Source: Mesorhizobium sp. YM1C-6-2 (GTDB lineage: Bacteria; Pseudomonadota; Alphaproteobacteria; Rhizobiales; Rhizobiaceae). From it: a stretch of DNA of 64,000 nt. Numbering within the stretch: the first letter of the stretch is position 1; the number at the start of each line of letters is the position of its first letter. Under the pieces are notes generated by a model. That model had not been told where the DNA came from. It was given only the letters and a program-made list of their open reading frames with translations, and did not search any database. Made by a program: the position numbers and the translations under genes. The DNA is taken from positions 268,501 through 332,500 of the forward strand of contig NZ_RCIZ01000002.1 of NCBI RefSeq assembly GCF_003666685.1. The letters run 5' to 3'. Below, one piece after another: positions 50,371-59,158 of this stretch.

Positions 50371-50515
50371 TAAAAAATTTGAGGCCGCAGGATGTTTGGT
50401 CACCGCGCGCGACAGGTGGCCAAAACCGGTCCGGGCTGGGTGGGCGGATTTGACCATGATGAACGGCGCCGTTCGTCGTAACATCGCGCCCGAGTGATCT
50501 TGAAGGAGATGCAGC
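50371..50515. other. Spacer between decarboxylase promoter and GFA gene
   Basis: 145 bp. It should carry the promoter of the GFA-family gene on the plus strand, but I see no clear boxes. AAGGAGATGCAGC before 50516 is the ribosome site. Confidence 0.4.
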
Positions 50516-50905
50516 ATGGACCGATTCACCGGCGGTTGCCTGTGCGGCGACGTTCGAATCGTGGCGTCGGGACGCCCGTACCGGGTCGGCCTCTGCCATT
50601 GTCTCGACTGCCGCAAGCATCATGGCGCTCTTTTCTACGCCGCCGCGGTGTTCCCCGAGGATGCGGTGACGATCGAGGGCGAGACACGCGACTATGCCGG
50701 GCGGTTCTTCTGTCCGCGTTGCGGCTCGTCCGTTTTCGCGCGCAGCGGGGACGAGATCGAAGTGCATCTTGGGTCGCTCGACACTCCCGACCAGCTTATG
50801 CCCACCTATGAGGGCTGGACGATACGCCGGGAATCCTGGCTGCCGCCGTTTCCGCTGAAGCGATACGACCGCAATCGCACCGGTACGGGCCGCTCGGAGG
50901 AGTAG
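50516..50905 (+). CDS. GFA/CENP-V-type zinc protein
   Basis: 129 residues. Zinc-binding Cys residues are in GGCLCGDVR, LCHCLDCRKHHG and FCPRCGSSVF, the standard pattern of the glutathione-dependent formaldehyde-activating enzyme family. Many members have no proven formaldehyde activity, so the call is limited to family. It has AGGAG upstream and stands alone. Confidence 0.88.
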   Translation: MDRFTGGCLCGDVRIVASGRPYRVGLCHCLDCRKHHGALFYAAAVFPEDAVTIEGETRDYAGRFFCPRCGSSVFARSGDEIEVHLGSLDTPDQLMPTYEGWTIRRESWLPPFPLKRYDRNRTGTGRSEE

Positions 50906-50952
50906 GCCGGACAGGCGCTCGCGGCTGCCGGAGTACCGGCAATCGCGACGCT

Positions 50953-51050
50953 AGAGCGTTTCCGTGTTCTCCGAATCGCGGAACCGCTCTATTATTTTTT
51001 GCGCAATTCCGGACGCAAAACCGCTGCGCACTTTTGCTGGAATTGCTCTA
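50953..51050. repeat. Dispersed rhizobial intergenic repeat overlapping the ABC ATPase stop
   Basis: Two palindromic halves: AGAGCG-TTTCCG ... CGGAA-CCGCTCT (50953-50990) and GCAATTCC (51003-51010) / GGAATTGC (51039-51046), with CGCAAAACCGCTGCGC between. This is a widely repeated rhizobial form. Its last bases (CTCTA, to 51050) supply the TAG stop of the peptide ABC ATPase gene on the minus strand. Confidence 0.65.
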
Positions 51051-52712
51051 ATTTCCGGCGCTCTCCATGCGCCGTGACGCAATCGCCTTGTCGAGCCAGC
51101 CGATCTCCATCTCCGGCACGGAGGAAAGCAGCAGGTCCGTGTAGGGATCGAAGGGCGGCGCCAGGACCTCGCTCTTCGATCCGTACCGGACCACCTCGCC
51201 GCGATACATGACGGCGATCGAGTCGGCGATCGACCTCACGGTCGCCAGATCGTGGGTGATGAAGAGATAGGCGACGCCCTCTTCGGCTTGTAGCTCGAGC
51301 AGGAGCTTCAATATGCCGTTGGCCACCAGCGGATCGAGCGCCGAGGTGACCTCGTCGCATATGATCAGCTTCGGCTTGGCGGCGAGCGCGCGGGCGATGC
51401 AGACGCGCTGCTTCTGCCCTCCCGACAGCTCGGCGGGATAGCGGTCGGCAAAACCCTTGCCCATCTCGATCTTGTCGAGCAGCTCGGCGACGCGGCGGTC
51501 CCGCTCGGCCCCCTTCATGCCGAAGTAGAACTCCAGCGGGCGGCCGATGATCGTGGAGATCGGCTGTCGCGGGTTCATCGCCACGTCGGCCATCTGGTAG
51601 ACCATCTGCAACTGCCGAAGGTCCTCCTTGCTTCTCGCGGAAAGCGCGTTCGAAAGCTTCTTGCCGCCGAAGGTTATGGAGCCTTCCATGGGCGGCAGCA
51701 GCCCGGTGATGGCACGCGCCAGTGTCGACTTGCCCGATCCGGATTCGCCGACGACCGCCAGCGTCTGGCCGGAATGGATGTCGACCGAGACGTTCTTGAG
51801 CACCTTGACCGTGCCTTGCCCATAGGCCGCGGTGACGTTCTTGACCGACAGGAACGGCGTGTCGGCGGCCTTCTTCTCCTGGTGCTCGATCTCGTGCACC
51901 GAGACCAGCGCATTGGTGTATTCCTGGCGCGGCTCCTTGATGATCTGCCTCGTGTCGCCCCATTCGACCAGACGGCCATGCCTGAGCACCATGATCTCGT
52001 CGGCCACCTGCGCGACGACGGCAAGATCGTGCGTGATGTAGAGGGCGGCGACGCCGGTATCGCGGATGGCGTCGCGGATCGCGGCCAGCACGTCGATCTG
52101 GGTGGTCACGTCGAGCGCGGTGGTCGGCTCGTCGAAGACGATCAGGTCGGGCTCGGAGCAGAGGGCCATGGCCGTCATCACGCGCTGCAACTGCCCGCCG
52201 GAGACCTGATGGGGGTATCGCTTGCCGATGTTCTCGGGGTCTGGCAGGCCGAGCTTGCGGAAAAGCTCGACCGCGCGTTTTTCCGCCGCGGCGCGTTTCG
52301 CGGTTCCGTGCAGAAGGGAAGCCTCCACCACCTGGTCCATCAATTGATGGGCCGGGTTGAAGGCGGCGGCGGCGGACTGCGCCACGTAGCACACCTCGCG
52401 GCCGCGCAGCTTGCGCAGGCCGGAGCGGCCGCCCTTCAGGATGTCGCGGCCGTTGAGGACGACCTCGCCGCCGATGATGCGGCAGCCGCCGCGGCCATAT
52501 CCCATCGATGCAAGCCCGATGGTCGACTTGCCGGCGCCGGATTCGCCGATCAGGCCGAGCACCTTGCCGCGCTCCAGCGTCAGCGACACGTCGTGGACCA
52601 GGGTTATGGTCTTGGGCGGCTCGCCGGGAGGATAGGTGGTCGCCTCGATCCTGAGGTTGCGGATGTCGAGCAGACGCCCGGACTTCGCCTTGCGGGATTG
52701 TTCGTCAGGCAT
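51048..52712 (-). CDS. Peptide/opine ABC transporter, fused double ATP-binding protein (DppD-DppF type)
   Basis: 554 residues with two complete ATPase domains. The first has GESGAGKST (about 60-68), an SGGQLQRVMTAMAL signature and LIVFDEPTTALD; the second has GESGSGKST (about 318-326), LSGGQKQRVCIARAL and LIICDEVTSALD. In the second Walker B segment the usual Pro after Glu is Val. Fused ATPases of this type power Dpp/Opp-like importers. The start overlaps the upstream permease stop by 8 bases. Its stop lies within a dispersed repeat. Confidence 0.9.
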   Translation of the reverse strand: MPDEQSRKAKSGRLLDIRNLRIEATTYPPGEPPKTITLVHDVSLTLERGKVLGLIGESGAGKSTIGLASMGYGRGGCRIIGGEVVLNGRDILKGGRSGLRKLRGREVCYVAQSAAAAFNPAHQLMDQVVEASLLHGTAKRAAAEKRAVELFRKLGLPDPENIGKRYPHQVSGGQLQRVMTAMALCSEPDLIVFDEPTTALDVTTQIDVLAAIRDAIRDTGVAALYITHDLAVVAQVADEIMVLRHGRLVEWGDTRQIIKEPRQEYTNALVSVHEIEHQEKKAADTPFLSVKNVTAAYGQGTVKVLKNVSVDIHSGQTLAVVGESGSGKSTLARAITGLLPPMEGSITFGGKKLSNALSARSKEDLRQLQMVYQMADVAMNPRQPISTIIGRPLEFYFGMKGAERDRRVAELLDKIEMGKGFADRYPAELSGGQKQRVCIARALAAKPKLIICDEVTSALDPLVANGILKLLLELQAEEGVAYLFITHDLATVRSIADSIAVMYRGEVVRYGSKSEVLAPPFDPYTDLLLSSVPEMEIGWLDKAIASRRMESAGN

Positions 52713-53535
52713 TGCCGCGTCCTCCCTTGAGGTCGGTGGTGCGGTTCAGGATCCAGTCGGCGACGAGGTTGACGGAGATCGCCAGCGCCGCGATGGCGCC
52801 GGCCGGGATCAGCGCGGCCGGTATGCCGAACACGATGCCATCCTTGTTCTCCTTGACCATGCCGCCCCAGTCGGCGGAAGGCGGCTGGACGCCGAGCCCG
52901 AGGAAGGAGAGCGCCGACAGGAAGAGCACTGCATAGATGAAGCGCAGGCCGAGCTCCGACACCAGCGGCGACAGCGCGTTGGGCAGAATCTCGCGGAAGA
53001 TGATCCAGCCGCGGCCCTCGCCGCGCAGCTTGGCGGCCTCGACGAAGTCCATGACGTTGATGTCGACGGCCACCGCGCGCGACAGCCGGTAGACGCGCGT
53101 CGAATCGAGGATGCCCATGACCAGGATGAGGGTCAGGATATTGGCGGGCAGCACCGAGAGCACAACCAGCGCGAAGATCAGCGTCGGGATCGACATCAGG
53201 AGGTCGACGAAACGCGACATCAGCGAGTCGAACCAGCCGCCGACGACGGCGGCGGTGAAGCCGAGGATGGAGCCGAGCGAGAAGGCGAGCGCCGTCGCAA
53301 GGACGGCGATGAAGATGGTGATCCTCGCGCCGTAGATCATGCGCGAGAGAAGGTCGCGGCCAAGATTGTCGGTGCCGAGCAGATTGGTGGACGTCATGGG
53401 CCCCCACACGTCGCCGACGATCTCGCCGTTGCCGTAGGGCGCCAGCCATGGTGCGAAGATCGCGCAGATCAGAAACAGCGAGGTAAGGATCAGGCCGATC
53501 CAGGCACCGAGGGGGATGCGCTTGATGTCGAGCAT
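52705..53535 (-). CDS. Peptide/opine ABC transporter, permease (DppC type)
   Basis: 276 residues with six membrane segments. DppC features are the N-terminal IPLGAWIGLILTSLFL segment, TDNLGRDLLSRMIYGARI and the EAA loop EAAKLRGEGRGWIIFREILPNALSPL. It overlaps the ATPase gene and starts 9 bases after the DppB-type permease stop. Part of an operon binding protein-DppB-DppC-ATPase on the minus strand. Confidence 0.9.
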   Translation of the reverse strand: MLDIKRIPLGAWIGLILTSLFLICAIFAPWLAPYGNGEIVGDVWGPMTSTNLLGTDNLGRDLLSRMIYGARITIFIAVLATALAFSLGSILGFTAAVVGGWFDSLMSRFVDLLMSIPTLIFALVVLSVLPANILTLILVMGILDSTRVYRLSRAVAVDINVMDFVEAAKLRGEGRGWIIFREILPNALSPLVSELGLRFIYAVLFLSALSFLGLGVQPPSADWGGMVKENKDGIVFGIPAALIPAGAIAALAISVNLVADWILNRTTDLKGGRGNA

Positions 53536-53544
53536 GGGCGCCTC

Positions 53545-54504
53545 CTATTTCGGGTGCCGGAGGCGGGGATTGGCGAGGATCGCCGAGATGTCGGCGACGA
53601 TGTTCAGCAGGATGTAGACGGCCGCGAAGATCAGGCCGACCGCCTGCACCACCGGCACGTCGCGCTTGGCGACATGGTCGACGAGGTACTGCCCCATGCC
53701 GGGATAGACGAAGATGACCTCGACCACGACGACGCCGACGATCAGGTAGGCGAGGTTCAGCATCACCACGTTGACGACCGGCGCGATGGCGTTGGGAAAG
53801 GCGTGCTTCCTGATCACCTCCAGCGGTCTCAGCCCCTTCAGCTCGGCCGTCTCGATATAGGCCGACTGCATGACGTTGAGGATCGCGGCGCGCGTCATGC
53901 GCATCATGTGGGCGAGCACCACCAGCGTGAGCGCGGTCGCCGGCAGCGCCACGGCATGCAGCCGGTCGATGAAGCTCATGCCGTCGAACACAGTCGAGAT
54001 CGCCGGGAAGAACTGCCATTTGACCGCGAAAAAGAAGACCAGCAGATAGCCGATGAAGAACTCGGGAAAGGATGTGGACGCCAGGGCGAAGGCGGAGATC
54101 GCCTTGTCGACCGGGCCGTTCCTGTAGCGGACGGCCAGCAGGCCGAGCAGGATGGCGAGCGGGACGGCGACGACGGCGGCGCAGGCGGCCAGGAAGAGCG
54201 TGTTGGCGAGCCGGTCGCTGATGGAACTGGCGATATCGTGTCCGCTGGTCAGCGCGGTGCCGAGGTCGCCGCTGAGCACGCCGCCAAGCCAGCGGAGATA
54301 GCGGACATAGGCGGGGTCGTTGAGGCCGAGCTCCTCGCGGAGGGCGGCCAGCGCCTGCGGCGTCGCCGTCTGGCCGAGGATCGACTGGGCGACGTCGCCC
54401 GGCAGGATCTCGGTGCCGACGAAGATGAGGAGGGACACGGCGAACAGAAGAACGATGCCGAGCGCGACGCGCTGGACGATCAGCTTCAGGATCGGTGAGG
54501 ACAT
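53545..54504 (-). CDS. Peptide/opine ABC transporter, permease (DppB type)
   Basis: 319 residues from ATG 54504; the open frame extends upstream but covers the intergenic hairpin. DppB hallmarks: LPGDVAQSILGQTATPQALAALREELGL, the TSFPEFFIGYLLVFFFAV segment and the EAA loop ETAELKGLRPLEVIRKHAFPNAIAPV. About six membrane segments. It follows the binding-protein gene after 85 bases that hold a strong hairpin. Confidence 0.9.
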   Translation of the reverse strand: MSSPILKLIVQRVALGIVLLFAVSLLIFVGTEILPGDVAQSILGQTATPQALAALREELGLNDPAYVRYLRWLGGVLSGDLGTALTSGHDIASSISDRLANTLFLAACAAVVAVPLAILLGLLAVRYRNGPVDKAISAFALASTSFPEFFIGYLLVFFFAVKWQFFPAISTVFDGMSFIDRLHAVALPATALTLVVLAHMMRMTRAAILNVMQSAYIETAELKGLRPLEVIRKHAFPNAIAPVVNVVMLNLAYLIVGVVVVEVIFVYPGMGQYLVDHVAKRDVPVVQAVGLIFAAVYILLNIVADISAILANPRLRHPK

Positions 54505-54554
54505 TGGCTTCCTGACGGGGGACCCGAGGTTGCGTCGATGCGGGTATGATGCAG

Positions 54555-54581
54555 AAGGGGCCGGTTTCGAGCCGGCCCCTT
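54555..54581 (-). other. Intercistronic hairpin after the peptide-binding protein gene
   Basis: Perfect 10-bp stem AAGGGGCCGG (54555-54564) / CCGGCCCCTT (54572-54581) with a 7-base loop, 8 bases beyond the binding-protein stop. No U-run on the minus strand, so it is more likely an mRNA stabiliser than a terminator. Confidence 0.6.
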
Positions 54582-54589
54582 TCACATGA

Positions 54590-56179
54590 CTAGGCTTCGA
54601 GCCAGCAGCGCACCAGCGCGTGCCCGTTGCACATCTCCTGGGCGGGGTTGGCCACCCAGCCCTGGACACCCTTGCCGCTGGCGTCGATGTACTGGTTGAA
54701 GAAGGGCACGATCAGCCCGCCCTCGTCGCGCATGATCTCCGCCATGTCGCGATACATGGCCTTGCGCTTGTCCTGGTCGAGCTCACCGCGCGCGGTGGCG
54801 ACCATCTTGTCGAATTCCGGACGCTTCCAGCGGGTGTCGTTCCAGTCGGCGCTCGACACATAAGCGGTCGAGTACATCTGGTCCTGCGTCGCCCGCCCGC
54901 CCCAGTAGGAGAGCGAGAAGGGCTGCTTGTTCCAGACCTCCGACCAGTAGCCGTCGCCGGGCTCGCGCTTGATCTCGATGGTGATGCCGGCCTTGGCGCA
55001 GCTCTGCTGGTAGAGCTGGGCGGCGTCCACGGCGCCCGGGAAGGCGACGTCGGAGGTACGCAGCAGGATCGAGCCGGAATGCCCTGATTTCTTGTAGAGC
55101 TCGGCCGCCTTTTCGGGGTCGAACTTGCGCAGCTCGATGTCGGTGGAGAACAGCGGATAGGCCTCGTTGATCGGGAAGTCGTTGCCGACGGTGCCGTAGC
55201 CGCGCAGGATCTTCTCCAGCAGCTCCTCGCGGTCCATGGCGAGCTTCAGCGCCATCCGGAGGTCGTTGTTGTCGAAGGGCGCGGTGTCGCAGAACATGTT
55301 GAACGGGTAGAAGCCGCGTCCGGATGCGGTCTGGACGGTGACGCCCGGCACGCGCTTGATCAGGTCGACGATCTTCGGCTCGACGCGGTTGACCATGTTG
55401 ACCTGGCCGCCCTGCAGGGCGGCGGTGCGGGCGGTCGGATCGTTGATGACGATGATCTCGACCTGGTCGGCGTGGCCGAGCTTGTCGCCCTGCCAGTAGT
55501 TGGCGAACTTCTCGCCGCCGTAGCGCACGCCGGGTTCGTCGACGGTGACCTTGTAGGGGCCGGCGCTGATGCCGGCGTTGGGGTTGTCCTTGCCGCCGTT
55601 CGGCTGGATGACGAGGTGGTAGTCGGCCATCAGGTAGGGGAAGTCGGCGTTGGCCTCCTTCAGGGTGATGATCGCCTCGTCGCCGCTGGCCTTCATGGAA
55701 TCGATGCCCGACAGGATACCGAGCGCGGCGGATTTGGACGCCTCGTCGGCATGGCGCTCGAGAGTCGCGACGACGTCCTCGGGCGTCACGCTCTTGCCGT
55801 CATGGAATTCGACGCCCTTGCGGATCTTCATGGTCCAGACCTTGGCGTCGTCGGACGAGCCGATCGACTCGGCGATGCGGTGTTCCAGGCTGCCGTCCGG
55901 CGCCAGCTCGACCAGCAGTTCGCCCCAGCACTTGCCGAAGTTGAAGTTGACCTGGCTGAGGTTGAGGGCGGGGTCGAGCACGTTGGACGACTCGCCGCCC
56001 TGCAGGCCCGCCTTGAGCATGCCGCCCTTGACCGGTCCTTCGGCGCGGGCGGCGGCCGCGAGCATCGAATTTGCGACAGTTGCCGTCACGCCCAGCGCCG
56101 CGGCCCTTCCGAGGAAGTCGCGGCGCGTCAGGCGGCCTTTTGCGACGCGTTGGCTCAGGAATTCGAGTTCATTCGACAT
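54590..56179 (-). CDS. Peptide/opine ABC transporter, periplasmic binding protein (family 5), Tat-type signal
   Basis: 529 residues from ATG 56179. The N-terminus carries a twin-arginine motif (TRRDFLGRAAALGV) and a hydrophobic stretch ending AAAARAEG at about residue 47, so it is probably exported folded by Tat. The mature protein is a family-5 binding protein (IRKGVEFHDGKSVTPEDVVATLERH; AGPYKVTVDEPG; SYWGGRATQDQMYS). Ligands of the family include peptides, opines and nickel. It leads the transporter operon. Confidence 0.9.
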   Translation of the reverse strand: MSNELEFLSQRVAKGRLTRRDFLGRAAALGVTATVANSMLAAAARAEGPVKGGMLKAGLQGGESSNVLDPALNLSQVNFNFGKCWGELLVELAPDGSLEHRIAESIGSSDDAKVWTMKIRKGVEFHDGKSVTPEDVVATLERHADEASKSAALGILSGIDSMKASGDEAIITLKEANADFPYLMADYHLVIQPNGGKDNPNAGISAGPYKVTVDEPGVRYGGEKFANYWQGDKLGHADQVEIIVINDPTARTAALQGGQVNMVNRVEPKIVDLIKRVPGVTVQTASGRGFYPFNMFCDTAPFDNNDLRMALKLAMDREELLEKILRGYGTVGNDFPINEAYPLFSTDIELRKFDPEKAAELYKKSGHSGSILLRTSDVAFPGAVDAAQLYQQSCAKAGITIEIKREPGDGYWSEVWNKQPFSLSYWGGRATQDQMYSTAYVSSADWNDTRWKRPEFDKMVATARGELDQDKRKAMYRDMAEIMRDEGGLIVPFFNQYIDASGKGVQGWVANPAQEMCNGHALVRCWLEA

Positions 56180-56472
56180 ATTCGGGTTCCTCACCTCTGT
56201 TGGCAGTTTTCTTGTCAGGGATAGTGGCCAGAAGTGGCAGGAGGTAACAAGACCGAATGCGACATTGCGTGGCGTAATTGCATTGGATGTGTGGACCAAA
56301 CCGCTCCAGGGCGCCCGGCAGACCCCCGGCCGTTACAGACGGTTCATGAAGGCGACGAAGGCCCGGCCGGGGAGCAATATCCCGAGGGCGATATGGGGAA
56401 AGTCGGCGGGGGAGGTCGGTTGGAGGGAGGAAGAGATCGGGACGCCAGGCCCCGATCTCCAAGGGCGGCGGC
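56180..56472. other. Region between DUF1236 gene and peptide-binding gene
   Basis: 293 bp, no gene supported. It contains the promoter of the peptide transporter on the minus strand; I see no strong boxes and no conserved repeat. Confidence 0.4.
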
Positions 56473-57225
56473 TTACACCACCAGGACGTAGACGATCTTC
56501 AGAGTGCCCGGCTCGACGATGATGATGCGGCCGTCGGCGAGCACGAAATATTCGTAGCCGCGATAGGTCGGCACGATCTCGATCACGCGCGGGGGCAGCG
56601 GATGCAGGACCACCGTCCTCGGAACCGCGACGCCGACATTGATGTCGAAATCGACATCCACCGCTTCGGTGCGCGTGTCGCGGAAGACCTTGGTGATCTC
56701 GGTGCGCTGCTCGGTATTGATGTCGATACTGCCTGTCGTCTCGGTCGACGGCTGCTGCTCGTCCGAGGCCGCATCGGTTCCGGGCTCGCCTTCAGCCGGC
56801 TTCTGGCCCTCGGCCTCGCCGGTCTGCTGCTGCTGTTCGCCGGCAGCAGGCTTCTTGCCCTCGGCTTCGCCCGTCTGCTGCTGCTTTTGTTCGGGAGCGG
56901 CTTCGGTCTCGCCGGTCTGGGCCTGGCCCTCAGCACTGCCGGACGCCGACCCGTCGGGCTTCACTTCGCCCTGGGCGGTCCCGGTTGCGCTGCCTGACTG
57001 CCCGCCAGCCTGACCCTCGGTCTGGGCCTTGCCGGACGCTTCGCCTTCCGTCTGGGCGGACGGCTTCTGCTTGCTCGGCGCCGCCTCGGGAGCCGATTTC
57101 GCATCGGGCTTCTTGATGATCTCCTCCTGGGCGCCAGTGCCCTGGGTATCCTGCGTCTGAGCGCTGGAAAGGGCGGTACTCGCAAGCAAGACGGCGCTTG
57201 CCGCCGCGACGACAAACTTTTTCAT
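56473..57225 (-). CDS. DUF1236-containing exported protein with Gln/Glu/Gly-rich spacer
   Basis: 250 residues from ATG 57225. A signal peptide (KKFVVAAASAVLLASTALSSAQ) precedes a low-complexity region of about 130 residues with internal repeats (QQQTGEAEGKKPA, QQQQTGEAEGQKPAEGE). The C-terminal 85 residues are a DUF1236 domain (TEITKVFRDTRTEAVDVDFDINVGVAVP ... YFVLADGRIIIVEPGTLKIVYVL). The family is periplasmic and of unknown function. A second, short DUF1236 gene lies 68 bases upstream on the same strand. Confidence 0.82.
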   Translation of the reverse strand: MKKFVVAAASAVLLASTALSSAQTQDTQGTGAQEEIIKKPDAKSAPEAAPSKQKPSAQTEGEASGKAQTEGQAGGQSGSATGTAQGEVKPDGSASGSAEGQAQTGETEAAPEQKQQQTGEAEGKKPAAGEQQQQTGEAEGQKPAEGEPGTDAASDEQQPSTETTGSIDINTEQRTEITKVFRDTRTEAVDVDFDINVGVAVPRTVVLHPLPPRVIEIVPTYRGYEYFVLADGRIIIVEPGTLKIVYVLVV

Positions 57226-57293
57226 GATCTTTTCCTTTTGGTTGTTTGAAGTGCGGCCGCGCTCAAGGCGCGGCCGATACGGTCGATCGTGCA

Positions 57294-57599
57294 TCAGTCG
57301 AGGACGTAGACGACCTTGCGCGTTCCCGGTTCGACGACATAGGTCCGGCCGCCGACGACCGTGTAGCTGTAGGCAATGTCGGGCGCCTCGATCCTGTGGA
57401 GCTCGACGGTGTCCGGGAGGGTGGACCCGATGTTCAGTTCGACGCCCGGCAGATCGATGGAAGCGAGGGGTTTCGACTGGACATATTCACGGATCACGGT
57501 CTGCTGCTCCGGCGCGATCACGACGGTCTCTGCAGCGGCAATACCGGCGCCGGACAGCAAGATACCGGCCGCAAGGATTGGGACATGTACTTTCATCAT
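57294..57599 (-). CDS. Short DUF1236 exported protein
   Basis: 101 residues. Two ATGs in a row (57599, 57596) follow GAGAGGAG. A signal peptide ends near residue 23 (GIAAAE). The rest is nearly all DUF1236: VIREYVQSKPLASIDLPGVELNIGSTLP then YSYTVVGGRTYVVEPGTRKVVYVLD. It is a minimal version of the following protein, without the repeat region, so the two probably arose by duplication and work in the same place. Confidence 0.85.
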   Translation of the reverse strand: MMKVHVPILAAGILLSGAGIAAAETVVIAPEQQTVIREYVQSKPLASIDLPGVELNIGSTLPDTVELHRIEAPDIAYSYTVVGGRTYVVEPGTRKVVYVLD

Positions 57600-57827
57600 A
57601 AAACTCCTCTCGGGTTCTGCGGATCTGCGTGACCCGCACACGTCGGTCCAACGTGGCTTGGGAGGCGCCGTTCCACCTGCGGACCTTTGCCGGGAAGGGG
57701 CCGTCGAAGGTCCCCTGAGGCCGCGGACTTTGGTCCCGGCGCCGGCGCAATGGTCCCTCGGCGCCAATTTGCGGGAACGTCGGCCGGCCGGTCGGAGTTG
57801 ATCCCGCCGAAATGTGGGATCATCGTC

Positions 57828-57920
57828 ATGGACCGAAGCGTCTACCAGGCCCGCTGGCTGCTCGCGCCAGTGTTTGCGCTCAGCCTCTCGCTCGCGGTGC
57901 TGGCCGCACTGTCCGGATGA
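57828..57920 (+). pseudogene. 30-residue membrane peptide resembling the N-terminus of UPF0114 (YqhA) proteins
   Basis: ATG 57828, stop at 57918-57920. VYQARWLLAPVFALSLSLAV matches the first membrane segment of UPF0114/YqhA family proteins, which are about 160 residues long. Nothing in any frame after the stop continues the family. It could be a broken relic or a small independent membrane protein. Ribosome site is weak. Confidence 0.35.
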
Positions 57921-58043
57921 TGCTGGAGAACCCGCGCAGCAACGTCCCTTCCTGCCGGGCGGCGGCCCGCTGCCACGGCTCGGCCGCGGCGGCGGGCCTT
58001 TCCTGCCGTGCGATGTCTCCGGAATATTGTTGAGCGGCGCGCC

Positions 58044-58499
58044 ATGCAGACCAGACGCCTTTTCCTCACCATGCTCCTTGCGGCGTCGGCCTTCCCGGCC
58101 ACGCGGGCCGCCGCGCAGGGGCAGGGCAACGGGGCCTCCAACGGGCAAGGCAACGGCAATGGGCAAGGCAACGGCAATGGGCAAGGAAATGGCAACGGCG
58201 GCAACGGGAATACGGGGGGAGGCAACAGCGGCAACGGCAATGCCGGTGAAAACGGCAATGACAATGGCGGCAACGGAAATTCAGCCGGGAGCGAAACCGA
58301 AGGAGGAGCGGAATCGGCGCCCGCAGCCGACGAAAGGACGAACCGTCCGTCCGCCCTGCGGCTGCGCCACAGCAACGGATTCGAGGAGGAGATCGGCGGC
58401 GGCCGCTACGAGATGCGCGACAACCGGGGCCGGCGCATCGTCAACCGCGCGGTTCAGCCCTCCGACTATCTGCGGCTGCGGCGGCTGAGTGGGCGGTAG
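58044..58499 (+). CDS. Exported Gly/Asn/Gln-repeat protein
   Basis: 151 residues from ATG 58044. Signal peptide with an Arg-rich start (QTRRLFLTMLLAASAFPATRAAAQ), then an about 55-residue GNGQGNGN-type repeat, encoded by an 18-bp tandem repeat near 58147-58200, then a 45-residue C-terminal part (SNGFEEEIGGGRYEMRDNRGRRIVNRAVQPSDYLRLRRL). The end resembles conserved tails of small secreted rhizobial proteins. Its last 59 bases overlap the convergent response-regulator gene. Function unknown. Confidence 0.65.
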   Translation: MQTRRLFLTMLLAASAFPATRAAAQGQGNGASNGQGNGNGQGNGNGQGNGNGGNGNTGGGNSGNGNAGENGNDNGGNGNSAGSETEGGAESAPAADERTNRPSALRLRHSNGFEEEIGGGRYEMRDNRGRRIVNRAVQPSDYLRLRRLSGR

Positions 58500-59133
58500 G
58501 CTGCAGCGAATCGCGGAAGACCATCGCCGCCTCCGTCCTGTTGCTCACCGCTAGCTTCGAGAAGATCCGCGTCATCTGATGCTTGATCGTCTTCTCGTGG
58601 AGGTCGAGCTCGATGGCGATCTCCTTGTTGCTGAGCCCCGCCGACACAAGGTCGAGAATGCGGCGCTGGCGTTCGTCGAGGGCATCGACCGGCGACCTGC
58701 CATCTGCCTGGGGTTCGGCGCCGTCCGACAGAAGGCGCGCCGACAGGGCAGGCGACACGTAGCGCTCGCCGGCGGCGATGTTCGCCAGTATCGTTGCCAG
58801 CGATCCGGCCTCGACACCCTTCAGCACATAGCCCCTGGCGCCGCCGCGCATGGCGCGGGCGACGTCGCCGCCGGATTCAGACACGGTGAGCATGACGACC
58901 TTCTGGCCGGGATGCCGGGTGACTATCGCGTTGAGCGCGTCCAGACCGCCCCCCGGGATGGAAACGTCGAGCAGCAGGATGTCGGGCGGGCGATCCCCGA
59001 CGACCCGCAGGGCATCGTCGCGGCTGCCGCCTTGCGCGATAACCTCGAACCCGCCGCTCTCCAGCAGGCTTTGCGTCACGCCCGCCCTGAATAAAGGATG
59101 ATCGTCAACGATCGCGACCCTTATGCTGTCCAT
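58441..59133 (-). CDS. NarL/LuxR-family response regulator
   Basis: 230 residues. Receiver domain with DDH at 10-12 and phospho-acceptor Asp56 in LLLDVSIPGG; LuxR-type helix-turn-helix (DERQRRILDLVSAGLSNKEIAIELDLHEKTIKHQMTRIFSKL) at about 155-200. The C-terminal 15 residues are Ala/Arg-rich and overlap the neighbouring gene. It is 25 bases behind its histidine kinase on the same strand, so the pair is one operon. Targets are unknown; the repeat-protein gene next to it is a candidate. Confidence 0.9.
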   Translation of the reverse strand: MDSIRVAIVDDHPLFRAGVTQSLLESGGFEVIAQGGSRDDALRVVGDRPPDILLLDVSIPGGGLDALNAIVTRHPGQKVVMLTVSESGGDVARAMRGGARGYVLKGVEAGSLATILANIAAGERYVSPALSARLLSDGAEPQADGRSPVDALDERQRRILDLVSAGLSNKEIAIELDLHEKTIKHQMTRIFSKLAVSNRTEAAMVFRDSLQPTAHSAAAAADSRRAEPRG

Positions 59134-59158
59134 TCGTCAACCTTATCGCCAGCCACCT

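Noticed and set aside
52636..54498. 620-codon plus-strand open frame opposite the peptide permeases
   Set aside because: Asp/Glu/Arg/Gln low-complexity antisense of two complete permease genes.
58147..58200. Short tandem repeat as a possible CRISPR-like array
   Set aside because: Units of 18 bp are contiguous without spacers and keep an open frame coding Gly/Asn/Gln, so it is a coding repeat.
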